NCBI GenBank assembly: GCA_965246995.1
Contig: OZ252008.1
Span: forward strand, 3,968,001 to 4,032,000
Reading direction: 5' to 3'
Source of the DNA: VXRJ01 sp965246995
GTDB taxonomy: Bacteria > Acidobacteriota > Vicinamibacteria > Vicinamibacterales > UBA8438
Length of the DNA stretch: 64,000 bases
The position numbers were made by a program, and so were the translations under genes. Positions 39,253-47,957 of the stretch are shown piece by piece. The notes under the pieces are model-generated. The model saw only the letters and a list, made by a program, of their open reading frames with translations, was not told the origin of the DNA and ran no database searches. Each line of letters begins with the position of its first letter. Positions within the stretch are counted from its first letter, which is position 1.

Positions 39253-40581
39253 GTGACCGACAGCAACGCGGCGGAGATCCCGCATGTCAAGGTGACGCTC
39301 GACAACGGACTCGATCTGATCGTCCACGAGGACCATCACTGCCCGATTGTCGCCGTCAACCTCTGGTACCACGTCGGCTCGAAGAACGAACGGCCGGGCC
39401 GAACCGGATTCGCGCACCTCTTCGAGCACCTGATGTTCGAAGGCTCCGCCCACCACCCGGACGGCTACTTCCGGCCGCTGCAGGAGGCGGGGGCGGCGCT
39501 GAACGGGTCGACCAGCACCGACCGGACCAACTACTGGGAGGTGGTGCCGCGCGGCGCGCTGGAACGGGCGCTCTGGATGGAGTCGGACCGGATGGGGCAC
39601 CTCCTGCCGGCGCTGACCCAGGAGAAGCTCGACAACCAGCGCAATGTCGTGCTGAACGAACGGCGCCAGCGCTACGAGAACCAGCCGTACGGCCTGGTGT
39701 CGATCGTGCTCGACGAGGCGCACTATCCGCCCGACCATCCCTATAACTGGCCGGTGATCGGCTCGGTCGAGGATCTCCACGCCGCCGCCCTGGACCATGT
39801 CCGCGCGTTCTTCGCCACCTACTACCATCCGGCGAACGCGTCGCTGGTGGTCGCGGGCGATATCGAGGTCGACGAGGCGGTCGACCTGGTGCGGGCCTAC
39901 TTCGGCGAGATCCCGGCGGGTGACGCGCCGGCGCCGGTCGTCCCGCCGGCGGTCGATCCGCGCGACCGCGCGGCTTCGCTCCGGCTGGAGGATCGGGTCG
40001 AGCTGCCGCGCCTGTATCTCACCTGGACCTCACCCGCGCTCTACGCGGACGACGACGCCGAGCTGGACCTGGCGTCCGAGATCCTCTCCGGCGGCAAGTC
40101 GTCGCGGCTGTACCGCGCGCTGTTGCATGACCGCCAGTTGGCGACCGATGTATCGGCGCATCAGTACTCGCAGGAACTCTGCGGCATGTTCAGCATGACC
40201 GCCACCGCGGCGCCGGGGCAGACGCTGGACGAGCTCGAACGGGTGATCACCGACGAACTGGAACACCTGGCCGCGGATGGCCCGACCGACGATGAACTGC
40301 GGCGAGCCCGGAGCCAGCTCGAGGCGGACTTCGCCGCCCGTTGCGAATCGATCGGCGGCTTCGGCGGGCGCTCCGACCTGCTCAACACGTACAACGTCAT
40401 GGCGGGACGATCCGACTACTGCGCCGACGACCTGGCCCGCTATGCCCGCGCGACACGCGAGGGCATAGCCGACGCCGTCCGCCGCCGGCTCGATCCGGCG
40501 GCGCGGATTGCGCTGAGCGTCGTTCCCGTGGGCGCGACGGATCGGGCTCTCGCCGGTGCGGCGCCGGTGGAGGCGTCGTGA
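39253..40581 (+). CDS. M16 family zinc peptidase, catalytic subunit
   Basis: GTG start at 39253; 442 residues. The inverted zinc motif HLFEH (55-59) and the third ligand Glu136 in LNERRQRYENQPYG are at the exact M16 spacing. A single N-terminal half plus its second lobe (SGGKSSRLYRALLHDRQLAT) is present, as in the bacterial two-subunit enzymes. No signal peptide is visible, so a cytoplasmic location is likely. It overlaps the next, inactive subunit gene by 4 bp (GTGA), which implies a heterodimer. Confidence 0.93.
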   Translation: MTDSNAAEIPHVKVTLDNGLDLIVHEDHHCPIVAVNLWYHVGSKNERPGRTGFAHLFEHLMFEGSAHHPDGYFRPLQEAGAALNGSTSTDRTNYWEVVPRGALERALWMESDRMGHLLPALTQEKLDNQRNVVLNERRQRYENQPYGLVSIVLDEAHYPPDHPYNWPVIGSVEDLHAAALDHVRAFFATYYHPANASLVVAGDIEVDEAVDLVRAYFGEIPAGDAPAPVVPPAVDPRDRAASLRLEDRVELPRLYLTWTSPALYADDDAELDLASEILSGGKSSRLYRALLHDRQLATDVSAHQYSQELCGMFSMTATAAPGQTLDELERVITDELEHLAADGPTDDELRRARSQLEADFAARCESIGGFGGRSDLLNTYNVMAGRSDYCADDLARYARATREGIADAVRRRLDPAARIALSVVPVGATDRALAGAAPVEAS

Positions 40582-41963
40582 CAACCGTCGATCGCAGCCT
40601 GTTGCCGCCGGTCACCGGCAGTGCTCCCGCCTCGTTTCCCGCCATCACGCGCACGCTTGGCGTCGACGGTCTCCGGATCTGGACACTGCCGCACCGCTAC
40701 ACCGAGCTGGTGACGCTCGCCTTGCTCATCCCGGCCGGTTCCGCGACCGATCCGTCCGGCGGGGCGGGCCTCGCCGGATTCACCGGCGACCTCCTCGACG
40801 ACGGGACGCGGACCCGGGACGGCATCGAACTGCACGAGGCGCTCGGCCGGCTCGGCGCGCGTTTCGTCGTCAACGTGTCGAGCGACGCTACGGTGCTGCT
40901 GGTCTCGGCCCTGGCGCGCCACGCGCGGGAGGCGGTGGAGCTGATGCTGGAAATGGCGACCGAACCCCGGTTCGACCCGGTGGACGTCGATCGCGTCCGC
41001 GCGTTGCGTCTCAACCGGATCGCCCAACTGCGCCACGTCGCGGGTGCGGTGGCCGAGCGGACGTGGCGGCGGGTGCTGTACGGGGCGCATCCCTATGGCC
41101 ACTCGGGACTAGGTGAGGCCGAGACCCTGGCGCCGCTGGGCGCCGACGATGTCCGGGGGTTCCACGCCGCTCACTACCGGCTTGATCGGGCGACGCTGGT
41201 CATCACGGGGCGCGACGAGGCGCTGACGGCGGCGACCCGGGCGGCTGGCGGCCGAGTGGCCGCCGGCCGAGTGGTCGACGGTGGCGCGATCATGCCCCGG
41301 TCGTCCGTCGACATTTCCGATCCGCCGGCGGATCCGGCCCCGCCATCGGCCCGCCTGACATTCGTCCCGCGCGAGGGAGCCGTCCAATCGGAGATCCGGG
41401 TCGGTCACCTCGGCATCGCGCGGTCGGCGGACGACTTCCACGCCGTTCGCGTCATGGACATGGTGCTGGGCGGGCAGTTCACCAGCCGTCTGAACCTGAA
41501 CCTGCGCGAGGCGAAGGGTTACACCTACGGTGTCCGGTCGACGTTCGACGCGCGCCGGGGCCGCGGACCATTCGACGTCGATACGGCGGTGGATGCGGCG
41601 GTCACCGCCGACGCCATCCGCGAGACGATCGACGAGTTGCGCGCGATCCGGGACATCCGTCCGGTCACCGACGAGGAACTGTCGGTCGCGAAGCCAGCGC
41701 TGACGCTCGGGTTTCCGCGCGCTTTCGAAACCTCGGGGCAGGTGGCGCGGGCGGCTCTCCGCCTCGCCGTGTACGACCTGCCGGATGACGAATACGCGAA
41801 GTTCGTTCCGCGCGTCGAGGCGGTCGATGCGGCTGCCGCGACCGCGGCCGCGCGGCGGCATCTCGACCCGGATGCGCTCGCGGTGGTCGTGGTGGGACCG
41901 CCGGAAGTCCGCTCGTCGCTCGGCGTCCTCGGCCTGGGCGAACCCGCGGAGCCGGTCGCCTAA
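40578..41963 (+). CDS. M16 family peptidase, non-catalytic subunit
   Basis: GTG 40578 gives 461 residues with the M16 fold but no HxxEH: the corresponding stretch is AGLAGFTGDLLDDGTRTRDG. The Arg/Tyr pair that contacts substrate in partner subunits is visible in LNLREAKGYTYGVRSTFDAR. Together with the preceding gene it matches PMP-like alpha/beta or SPH2681/2682-type pairs that degrade small proteins or peptides. Translation is coupled to the catalytic subunit. Confidence 0.92.
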   Translation: MTTVDRSLLPPVTGSAPASFPAITRTLGVDGLRIWTLPHRYTELVTLALLIPAGSATDPSGGAGLAGFTGDLLDDGTRTRDGIELHEALGRLGARFVVNVSSDATVLLVSALARHAREAVELMLEMATEPRFDPVDVDRVRALRLNRIAQLRHVAGAVAERTWRRVLYGAHPYGHSGLGEAETLAPLGADDVRGFHAAHYRLDRATLVITGRDEALTAATRAAGGRVAAGRVVDGGAIMPRSSVDISDPPADPAPPSARLTFVPREGAVQSEIRVGHLGIARSADDFHAVRVMDMVLGGQFTSRLNLNLREAKGYTYGVRSTFDARRGRGPFDVDTAVDAAVTADAIRETIDELRAIRDIRPVTDEELSVAKPALTLGFPRAFETSGQVARAALRLAVYDLPDDEYAKFVPRVEAVDAAAATAAARRHLDPDALAVVVVGPPEVRSSLGVLGLGEPAEPVA

Positions 41964-41970
41964 TATTCCT

Positions 41971-43014
41971 TTACAGCGCTCGCCGGAGAAACTGCACCAG
42001 CGTCCACCCGTCCATCCAGGCGAACGGCGCGATCCCCGTGCTGTAGTGCCCGCACGGGAGGACGCACACCTCGGGGTCGACGCCCTCGGTGCGGAACTGA
42101 TTCACTAGCCGCCGCGACAGCCCGACCGGGAACGACAGGTCGTAGCGCGCGTATACCAGCAGGGTCCGTGTCCCCCGCATCCGATGGACGTACGGCGCCG
42201 GACTGATCGGCAGCCAGCAGTCGCGCAGCAGCGGTAGGTCGATCTCGCCCTCGAGCCCTTCCCGCACGTGCGCGGTCGAGAGCCCTTCCCAGACCACGTC
42301 GGCGAACCAGGGCGAGATGTGATTCAGTGCCGCCGCCCGGATGCGGCTGTCGTGCGCCGCCGTCAGCATCGAGAGGCACGAGCCAAGGCTGGTTCCGAGA
42401 ATGCCGATCCGTTCGTAGCCCTGCTCCACGAGCCAGTCGACGGTGCGGCGCGCATCGAGCACTGCCTGCCGGCAGACCTGCACCGTCCGCCCCACGTTCG
42501 CACTCACGATGTAGTCAGCCCGGTGCAGCTCCGGCGGCATCCGGTGGTCGTGGTACGGGAGGCTGAGCCGAACCGCGCTGATCCCGACCCGCGCGATGAT
42601 CCGCGCCAGCGCGACATGCGCGTCGAATCCGGCGTTCCACTGCGGCAGGATCACGACAGCCCGCTTCGGGCCGCCGCCGTTGCGCGGCGTCGCCGCAGGG
42701 AAGTAGCGCGCGCGCACCATGTTGTTCTTCGGGTGCGGCGTTGCAAACGCGCTCTGGAAGGAAAGATTGAACCCGTCGAACGTGAAGTCGCCGGCTGGCG
42801 GCGCGGCAAAGAACCGTTCGCTGGCAGCGGTCTGCTCGGCCGCCCAGTCGCGGAGGGCGCCGCCCGGCTCGGTGTGGCGCGGGGCGTCGAACACCCAGTC
42901 GAGACCCCACTCGAACGGCCGCACCACCCGATCCGTGGTGCGTGCCACGAGCCTGTGCTCCCATCGGTGAAACAACGGCGCAATCACGAGTGTGGATGCT
43001 ACTATTCCGAGCAT
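41971..43014 (-). CDS. alpha/beta hydrolase, ABHD18-like
   Basis: A 347-residue protein. The hydrolase triad is visible: nucleophile in GILGTSLGSCLSML (G-x-S-x-G), Asp in LVYARYDLSFP, and His in LPCGHYSTG. NHISPWFADVVWEGLSTAHV and the long N-terminal part (FNLSFQSAF) are characteristic of the ABHD18/DUF2048 group. No signal peptide is obvious apart from a weak hydrophobic start. Its ATG (43014) overlaps the divergent rhodanese ATG within a CATG palindrome; if correct, both leaders are extremely short. The substrate is unknown, probably an ester. Confidence 0.85.
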   Translation of the reverse strand: MLGIVASTLVIAPLFHRWEHRLVARTTDRVVRPFEWGLDWVFDAPRHTEPGGALRDWAAEQTAASERFFAAPPAGDFTFDGFNLSFQSAFATPHPKNNMVRARYFPAATPRNGGGPKRAVVILPQWNAGFDAHVALARIIARVGISAVRLSLPYHDHRMPPELHRADYIVSANVGRTVQVCRQAVLDARRTVDWLVEQGYERIGILGTSLGSCLSMLTAAHDSRIRAAALNHISPWFADVVWEGLSTAHVREGLEGEIDLPLLRDCWLPISPAPYVHRMRGTRTLLVYARYDLSFPVGLSRRLVNQFRTEGVDPEVCVLPCGHYSTGIAPFAWMDGWTLVQFLRRAL

Positions 43015-43450
43015 GAGCGTGACACAAGTGGACGTAAGACAGGCGCAGGCGCTGCGGGCGAATGACGACTACACGTACGTCGATGTGCGGTCGATTCCGG
43101 AATACAACGCGGGCCATCCCGCCGGCTCGCACAACGTGCCCCTGCTGCACCGCGACCCGGCGACTGGCCAGATGCTGCCGAACCTGCAGTTCCTCGAGGT
43201 GATGCAGGCGAATTATCTGAAGGATGCCCAGCTGCTCATCGGATGCCAGATGGGTGGCCGCTCGTCGCAGGCGGCGCAGATCCTGGCGAGCGCCGGCTAC
43301 AGCGACGTGTGCAACGTCATGGGTGGCTACGGCGGCGCGCGCGACCGCTACACCGGCCAGGTGCTGAACGAGGGCTGGGCCGAAGCCGGCCTTCCCGTCG
43401 ACACGGAGCCGACCGCCGGCGGCAGTTATAGCGAACTGGCGAAGGGATAG
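43013..43450 (+). CDS. rhodanese-like sulfurtransferase
   Basis: ATG 43013 gives a 145-residue single-domain rhodanese. The entry motif YVDVRSIPEYNAGHPAGSHN and the active-site loop LLIGCQMGGRSSQAAQIL, with the catalytic Cys in CQMGGR, are intact. ILASAGYSDVCNVMGGYGGA closes the domain. It would carry a persulfide sulfur in the cytoplasm. Two 40-bp hairpin repeats follow its stop. Confidence 0.93.
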   Translation: MSVTQVDVRQAQALRANDDYTYVDVRSIPEYNAGHPAGSHNVPLLHRDPATGQMLPNLQFLEVMQANYLKDAQLLIGCQMGGRSSQAAQILASAGYSDVCNVMGGYGGARDRYTGQVLNEGWAEAGLPVDTEPTAGGSYSELAKG

Positions 43451-43530
43451 TGGAACAGCCGGTCTGGAGACCGGCGGACCGTTTGTAGAGTGGAACAGCC
43501 GGTCTGGAGACCGGCGGACCGTTTGTAGAG
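43451..43530. repeat. 40-bp hairpin unit in two exact tandem copies
   Basis: TGGAACAGCCGGTCTGGAGACCGGCGGACCGTTTGTAGAG occurs twice without change, followed by TGG of a third. Each unit has an 8-bp stem GCCGGTCT/AGACCGGC with a GG loop. The pair lies between the convergent rhodanese and amidase genes, so it probably ends transcription from both sides; I have the impression that similar hairpins are scattered in acidobacterial genomes. Confidence 0.85.
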
Positions 43531-43556
43531 TGGCAGCGATGTCGACCGCGGCTGCT

Positions 43557-44894
43557 TTACCCCCGAATCGCCGGTTCACACGCCGCGGCGACGGCTAGCA
43601 GCCGGTCCGTCTCCCCGCGGCGGCCGATCAGTTGCGCACCGGCCGGCAGACTCCCTGCTTCGCCGCACGGGATTGAGATGGCCGGATGCCCGGTCACGTT
43701 GAAGAGTTGCGTCAGGCGGAGCGTCAACGGGCGGAGCGGGACGTCCCGGCCGTCCAGGTTCACCGTTTCCTCACCGAGGCGCGGCGGGATGATCGGCAGC
43801 GTCGGCAGCAGCAGCGCATCGCGGCCTTCCAGCGCGGCGTCCACCGCCGCGGCCAGCACCGGGCGCCGTGCCTGAGCGCGCGCGTAGTCGTCGCTCGTAA
43901 CGTCGTGGCCGGACGCGAGCCGGTCGCGCACACCGGGCGAGAGTTCGGCCGCGTGCCGTTCGAGCAGTCCGGCGTGGCATCGGAATGCTTCCGCGCGCTG
44001 GGTATGCGCGTACACCTCCGGCGTCTCTTCCGCGTGCGCGATGTCGGTCTCCTCGATGATGGCGTTCCCCGCTGTCTCCAGACGGGCAGCCGCCCCGTCG
44101 AACGCCGCCCGCACCGCCGGATCGATCAGGTCGAAGAAGTAGCGGCGCGGAATTCCCAGGCGCGGCTGCGCGGGCGCCTCCGGGAGGTCGTCCCCCCAGC
44201 CCGCGTCCCGGATGACCCGGAAGACCGTTGCCGCGTCCTCGACCGTGCGCGCGATCGGGCCGGCGTGGTCGAGCGACGGCGCGAGCGGCACGATGCCCTC
44301 CAGGCTCACCTCGCCATGGGAGGGCTTCAGGCCGACGACGCCGCACGCGGACGCCGGGATCCGGATTGAACCGCCGGTGTCGGTTCCGATCGACGCGACC
44401 GCCATCCCGGTCGCGACGGAGATGGCGGAGCCGCTGCTCGATCCGCCGGCGCTGCGGTCCGGCGCATAGGGATTGCGAGCCGCACCGAACGCGGATTCCT
44501 CGCCAGTCGTGCCGAACGCCAGTTCGTGCAGGTTGCACTTGCCGAGGATCACCGCGTCGGCGTCGCGCAGGCGCGTCACGAGCGGCGCGTCGCCGTGGGC
44601 CACGTTGGCGAGCAGCGGTCGGGCGGCAGCCGTGGTGGGGACGTCCTGCTGGTCGATCAGATCCTTCAGCGCGATCGGAATGCCCTGTAGCGGGCCGCGG
44701 TCCTCGCCATCCGCCAACCCGTCGTCGGCGCCCCGCGCCGCCGCTCGCGCCGCCGTGTCGTCCACCCGAATGAACGCGTTCAGCTCGCGGTTCCGCGCGG
44801 CGATGGCGGCGAGGCACTCTTCCACCAACGTGACGGAGGTGATCCGGCCGGCGCGCAACTCCGTGCCGATCGCGGCAATCGTCGGGAACGCCAT
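43557..44894 (-). CDS. amidase-signature family amidohydrolase
   Basis: A 445-residue protein with the Ser-cisSer-Lys triad of the amidase signature: Lys in PIALKDLID, the serine-rich GGSSSGSAISVATGM, and the nucleophile in GTDTGGSIRIPA. The length and the C-terminal PAISIPCGEAG fit GatA-like amidases that act on free amides and not on tRNA; no GatB/GatC genes are close. It lies 2 bp downstream of the FAD oxidoreductase, so they are co-transcribed and could degrade the same nitrogen compound. Confidence 0.9.
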   Translation of the reverse strand: MAFPTIAAIGTELRAGRITSVTLVEECLAAIAARNRELNAFIRVDDTAARAAARGADDGLADGEDRGPLQGIPIALKDLIDQQDVPTTAAARPLLANVAHGDAPLVTRLRDADAVILGKCNLHELAFGTTGEESAFGAARNPYAPDRSAGGSSSGSAISVATGMAVASIGTDTGGSIRIPASACGVVGLKPSHGEVSLEGIVPLAPSLDHAGPIARTVEDAATVFRVIRDAGWGDDLPEAPAQPRLGIPRRYFFDLIDPAVRAAFDGAAARLETAGNAIIEETDIAHAEETPEVYAHTQRAEAFRCHAGLLERHAAELSPGVRDRLASGHDVTSDDYARAQARRPVLAAAVDAALEGRDALLLPTLPIIPPRLGEETVNLDGRDVPLRPLTLRLTQLFNVTGHPAISIPCGEAGSLPAGAQLIGRRGETDRLLAVAAACEPAIRG

Positions 44895-44896
44895 GG

Positions 44897-46081
44897 TCAG
44901 ATCATCGCTTCGTCGTGGAACATTCCGCCCTGGGCGAACCGCTGCGGGTCGAACGGCGTGATGTCGAGGCGCTCCGACGCGCCGGTGGTCAGCAGATCCG
45001 CCATCGCGGCGCCGACCGCGGGCGACATCATCAGGCCGTGGCCGCTGAAGCCGTTCGCGACGTAGAACCCTCCCACATCCGGGTGCGCGCCGATCAGCGG
45101 ATTGTGATCGGGCGTCATCTCGTAGAGCCCGGCCCAGCCCTCGACCAGTTCCAGCGTCGCGAACGCGGGCAGGCGCCTGACGAGCGGGGGACGGAAGTCG
45201 GTCTCCCAGCGCGACAGGTCGCAGTCGAAGTTCTCGCCCGCCGGCTCGTCCAGCTTGGTCTTCGCGACCACGATCCGGTCCGGACCGTCTGGTGCCGCGG
45301 GATCGTCATGCCGCCAGTGGACCCCGGTGGGATCGATCACGACCGGAAAACGGTGCGGCCAGCGGTGAGGAAGGGCGCAGCGGAAGAGTTGCTGGCGGAC
45401 CGGTGTGACCGGCAGGTCGACGCCGGCCAGCGCCCCGAGGCGCGCCGCGAACGGCCCGGCCGCGTTCACGAGCGCATCGGCCGCAATGGTCGTCCCGCCG
45501 TCCAGCGTGACACCCCGGACCTGCCCGCCGCTGACCGTCACGCCGGTCACCGCACCCGTGACGAACGTGGCGCCGGCTGCCTCCGCCCCGCGCCGGAAGC
45601 CGGCCAGCACCTCGCGCGGGTTGGCATAGCCATCGTCCGGACCGAACAGGCCGAAGCGGATGTCATCGAGCCGCAGGTCCGGGACGCGTGCGCGGATCGC
45701 CTCGACGCTGAGCCGCTCGACGTTCGCGCCGAGTGACCGCTGCGTCGCGTAGCGGCGCTCGAAGCGGTCGACCATCGCGTCGTTCACCAGGAAGAGATAG
45801 CCGCGCTGCCGGAACCAGGCGCGCGGCCGGGCGCCGGGCGCGCCCATCGTCTCGTCGAACTGCCGGTAGAAGCGGACGCTGTGCTGCGCGAGGCGGATAT
45901 TGGCGGCGGAGCTGAATTGCTGCCGCACGCCGCCCATGGCGAGGAACGACGACGCGCGGCGGTAGGTGGGGTCGCGTTCAACGACCGTAACGTCGACTTC
46001 CGCGCCGCCGGTCCGCAGGTGCCATGCGATCGACGACCCCATCACGCCGCCGCCGACGATGACGATCCGTCTGGCCGCCAT
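44897..46081 (-). CDS. FAD-dependent oxidoreductase (DAO family)
   Basis: A 394-residue flavoprotein. The dinucleotide fold RIVIVGGGVMGSSIAWHL is at the N-terminus with the acidic end TVVERDP; ALVNAAGPFAARLGAL and the C-terminal FAD box NPLIGAHPDVGGFYVANGFS with GHGLMMSPAVG are typical of sarcosine/glycine-oxidase-like DAO enzymes. It would oxidise an amine or secondary amino acid. Adjacent to the amidase (2 bp) and the SRPBCC gene (15 bp), it forms a minus-strand operon. Confidence 0.92.
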   Translation of the reverse strand: MAARRIVIVGGGVMGSSIAWHLRTGGAEVDVTVVERDPTYRRASSFLAMGGVRQQFSSAANIRLAQHSVRFYRQFDETMGAPGARPRAWFRQRGYLFLVNDAMVDRFERRYATQRSLGANVERLSVEAIRARVPDLRLDDIRFGLFGPDDGYANPREVLAGFRRGAEAAGATFVTGAVTGVTVSGGQVRGVTLDGGTTIAADALVNAAGPFAARLGALAGVDLPVTPVRQQLFRCALPHRWPHRFPVVIDPTGVHWRHDDPAAPDGPDRIVVAKTKLDEPAGENFDCDLSRWETDFRPPLVRRLPAFATLELVEGWAGLYEMTPDHNPLIGAHPDVGGFYVANGFSGHGLMMSPAVGAAMADLLTTGASERLDITPFDPQRFAQGGMFHDEAMI

Positions 46082-46096
46082 GCTGTACGTGCGGCG

Positions 46097-46615
46097 TCAG
46101 TACCGCGTCCCCGGTGGGATGCCACGCGGGGGAAGGTTCGGCTCCGCGCCATCCTCCAGGTACTGCTTCAGCGCCTCGAGCGACGAGTCCCAGCCGCTAT
46201 GGACTACCGTGCCGTAGCGCTGCCACCGCTTGCCCTCGCCGATGGCGTACTGCCGCACCCGCAGGCGCGTCGCCGGTCCGTCGACCCGGCAGGTCACCTC
46301 GAGCGCCATCGGCCCTATCGGATCGCTCTCGGGCGGCAGCCAGTACGCGTCGCCGAGGAAGAACTCGCGCCCGTGCCGGAATTCCATCACGGTGCCGTAG
46401 AAGACGCCCCCCAGCGGGCCGAGCACGGCGTCCTGGAACGGCGTCGACTGCCACTCGACCGCATAGATCCCGAAGGGCCGCGGCGTCGTCACCGACCGGG
46501 TCACATCCCACCAGGCGGCGAGCGCGTTGCCGTCGAAGAAGGCCGAAATGACCTGTGTCGGCGCGGCGATAATGCGCGTCGTCAGGTCGAGGCTCAGTCC
46601 GTTCGTTGACGCCAT
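46097..46615 (-). CDS. SRPBCC/AHSA1-like protein
   Basis: A 172-residue single-domain protein with the START/Bet v1-like fold pattern: TTRIIAAPTQVISAFFDGNA, LAAWWDVTRSV, YAVEWQST, then RLRVRQYAIGEGKRW and HSGWDSSLEALKQYLE at the C-terminal helix. Such proteins bind hydrophobic ligands or act as co-chaperones; no active site can be assigned. It is part of the amidase-oxidoreductase gene row. Confidence 0.8.
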   Translation of the reverse strand: MASTNGLSLDLTTRIIAAPTQVISAFFDGNALAAWWDVTRSVTTPRPFGIYAVEWQSTPFQDAVLGPLGGVFYGTVMEFRHGREFFLGDAYWLPPESDPIGPMALEVTCRVDGPATRLRVRQYAIGEGKRWQRYGTVVHSGWDSSLEALKQYLEDGAEPNLPPRGIPPGTRY

Positions 46616-46649
46616 CGCAGTGGAGAGTCGGGGATGATTGCGGGTCCGT

Positions 46650-46736
46650 TCACCCGTTGGACGCGGCGCGGGCCCGCCGGATCTGATACCCGGCCTTGTA
46701 CCGCGCCACCAGGGCGTGCCGTTCGTCTGCGTTCAT
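46650..46736 (-). pseudogene. 28-codon remnant with strong ribosome site
   Basis: AGGAG stands 5 bp before ATG 46736, and a 28-residue frame reads MNADERHALVARYKAGYQIR before a stop. The opening resembles the first helix of DinB-type proteins (ER.ALVARY.AG), so this may be the 5' end of a lost gene. It lies between the SRPBCC and NamZ-like genes. Low confidence. Confidence 0.25.
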
Positions 46737-46775
46737 CTGTGCTCCTGCATCGTGCGGGCGTTCCTCGCGGTTCGC

Positions 46776-47939
46776 TTAGTACAGCAGATAACGCGCGCGA
46801 AGGGGAGCGAACGACGTGACGGCCTCGTCCCAACCGGCCGCCATGTCGTCCAGCGATCGTCCTTCCTCAATGTCGCGCCGGAGCGCGTCGGAGCCGGCCA
46901 GGATATCGATCGGCATCTTCTCCGTCTCGTACTCGTAGGGCGGTTCGCGCCACCGGAACGCCGCGCCCAGCGCGTCGCGGCATGCGGCAATCAGGGCGAC
47001 GGCGGTCGCCACCGGCCGGAACGCGCGCCGGTCGGTGACGTGGAGCTGGCAGCCGCCGCAGGCGTCGCCGGCGTGCTTCTGGAACGTCGGCTCGAACGTG
47101 GCGGGACGGACGTGGACGCCGGGCAGGCCGAGCGGGTTCAGCCGGCTGGCGAGCGCCTCGGGATCGATCCCGGGCGCGCCGGCCAGCTCGAACGGCCGCG
47201 TGGTGCCGCGGCCTTCGGAAAGCCACGTGCCTTCGAGGAGCACCATGCCGGGGTAGACGATGGCGCTGTCTAGCGTCGGCAGGTTCGGCGACGGAATCAC
47301 CCACGGCGCGCCGCTGTCGTCGTGGTACATCGCGCGCGACCAGCCTTCCATCTTCGTCACGTGCAGATCGGCGCCGATGCCGAACTCCGTGTTGAACAAC
47401 CGCGCCAGCTCGCCGGCCGTCATCCCGTGGCGAAGCGGGATCGGCAGTTGGCCGACGAACGAGGCGAACGCCGGGTCGAGCACCGGACCTTCGACCGCTT
47501 CGCCGCCGATCGGGTTCGGCCGGTCGCAGACGATCACGCGGACGCCGTTGCGTGCGGCCGCGCGCAAACAGTTCGCCATCGTCCAGATATAGGTGTAGAC
47601 CCGCGTCCCGACATCCTGGAGGTCGATCACCAGCAGGTCGATGCCTTCCAGCATCGCGGGCGTCGGCTCGCGTGTGTCGCTGTAGAGCGAATGGACCGGG
47701 ACGCCGAGGCGCGGGTGTCGCGCGTGGCCCGTCTCCACCATGTTGTCCTGGACGTCGGCATGAAAGCCGTGCTGCGGTCCGAACAGCGCCGCCAGCGTGA
47801 CGCCCGGTTGCGCCGCGATGCGGTCGGTAACGTGACGGAACCGGTGATCGACCGACGCCGGATTCGACACCACGCCGACGCGCGCGCCGTCGAGCGCGCC
47901 ATCCTGAAGCAACCGTTCGGATCCGAGCGTGATCGCCAT
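46776..47939 (-). CDS. DUF1343 / NamZ-like exo-beta-N-acetylmuramidase
   Basis: A 387-residue protein with the DUF1343 hallmarks: ARVGVVSNPASVDHRF, LAALFGPQHGFHADVQDN, VHSLYSDTREPT, LLVIDLQDVGTRVYTYIWT, VCDRPNPIGG and VEGPVLDPAFASFVG, and NLPTLDSAIVYPGMVLLEGT. The founding member (NamZ) releases N-acetylmuramic acid from muropeptide ends. No signal peptide is evident in this copy, so it may work in cytoplasmic cell-wall recycling. It lies 18 bp downstream of the DNA methylase gene. Confidence 0.92.
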   Translation of the reverse strand: MAITLGSERLLQDGALDGARVGVVSNPASVDHRFRHVTDRIAAQPGVTLAALFGPQHGFHADVQDNMVETGHARHPRLGVPVHSLYSDTREPTPAMLEGIDLLVIDLQDVGTRVYTYIWTMANCLRAAARNGVRVIVCDRPNPIGGEAVEGPVLDPAFASFVGQLPIPLRHGMTAGELARLFNTEFGIGADLHVTKMEGWSRAMYHDDSGAPWVIPSPNLPTLDSAIVYPGMVLLEGTWLSEGRGTTRPFELAGAPGIDPEALASRLNPLGLPGVHVRPATFEPTFQKHAGDACGGCQLHVTDRRAFRPVATAVALIAACRDALGAAFRWREPPYEYETEKMPIDILAGSDALRRDIEEGRSLDDMAAGWDEAVTSFAPLRARYLLY

Positions 47940-47957
47940 CGTTGTCGGGCTGGTATG

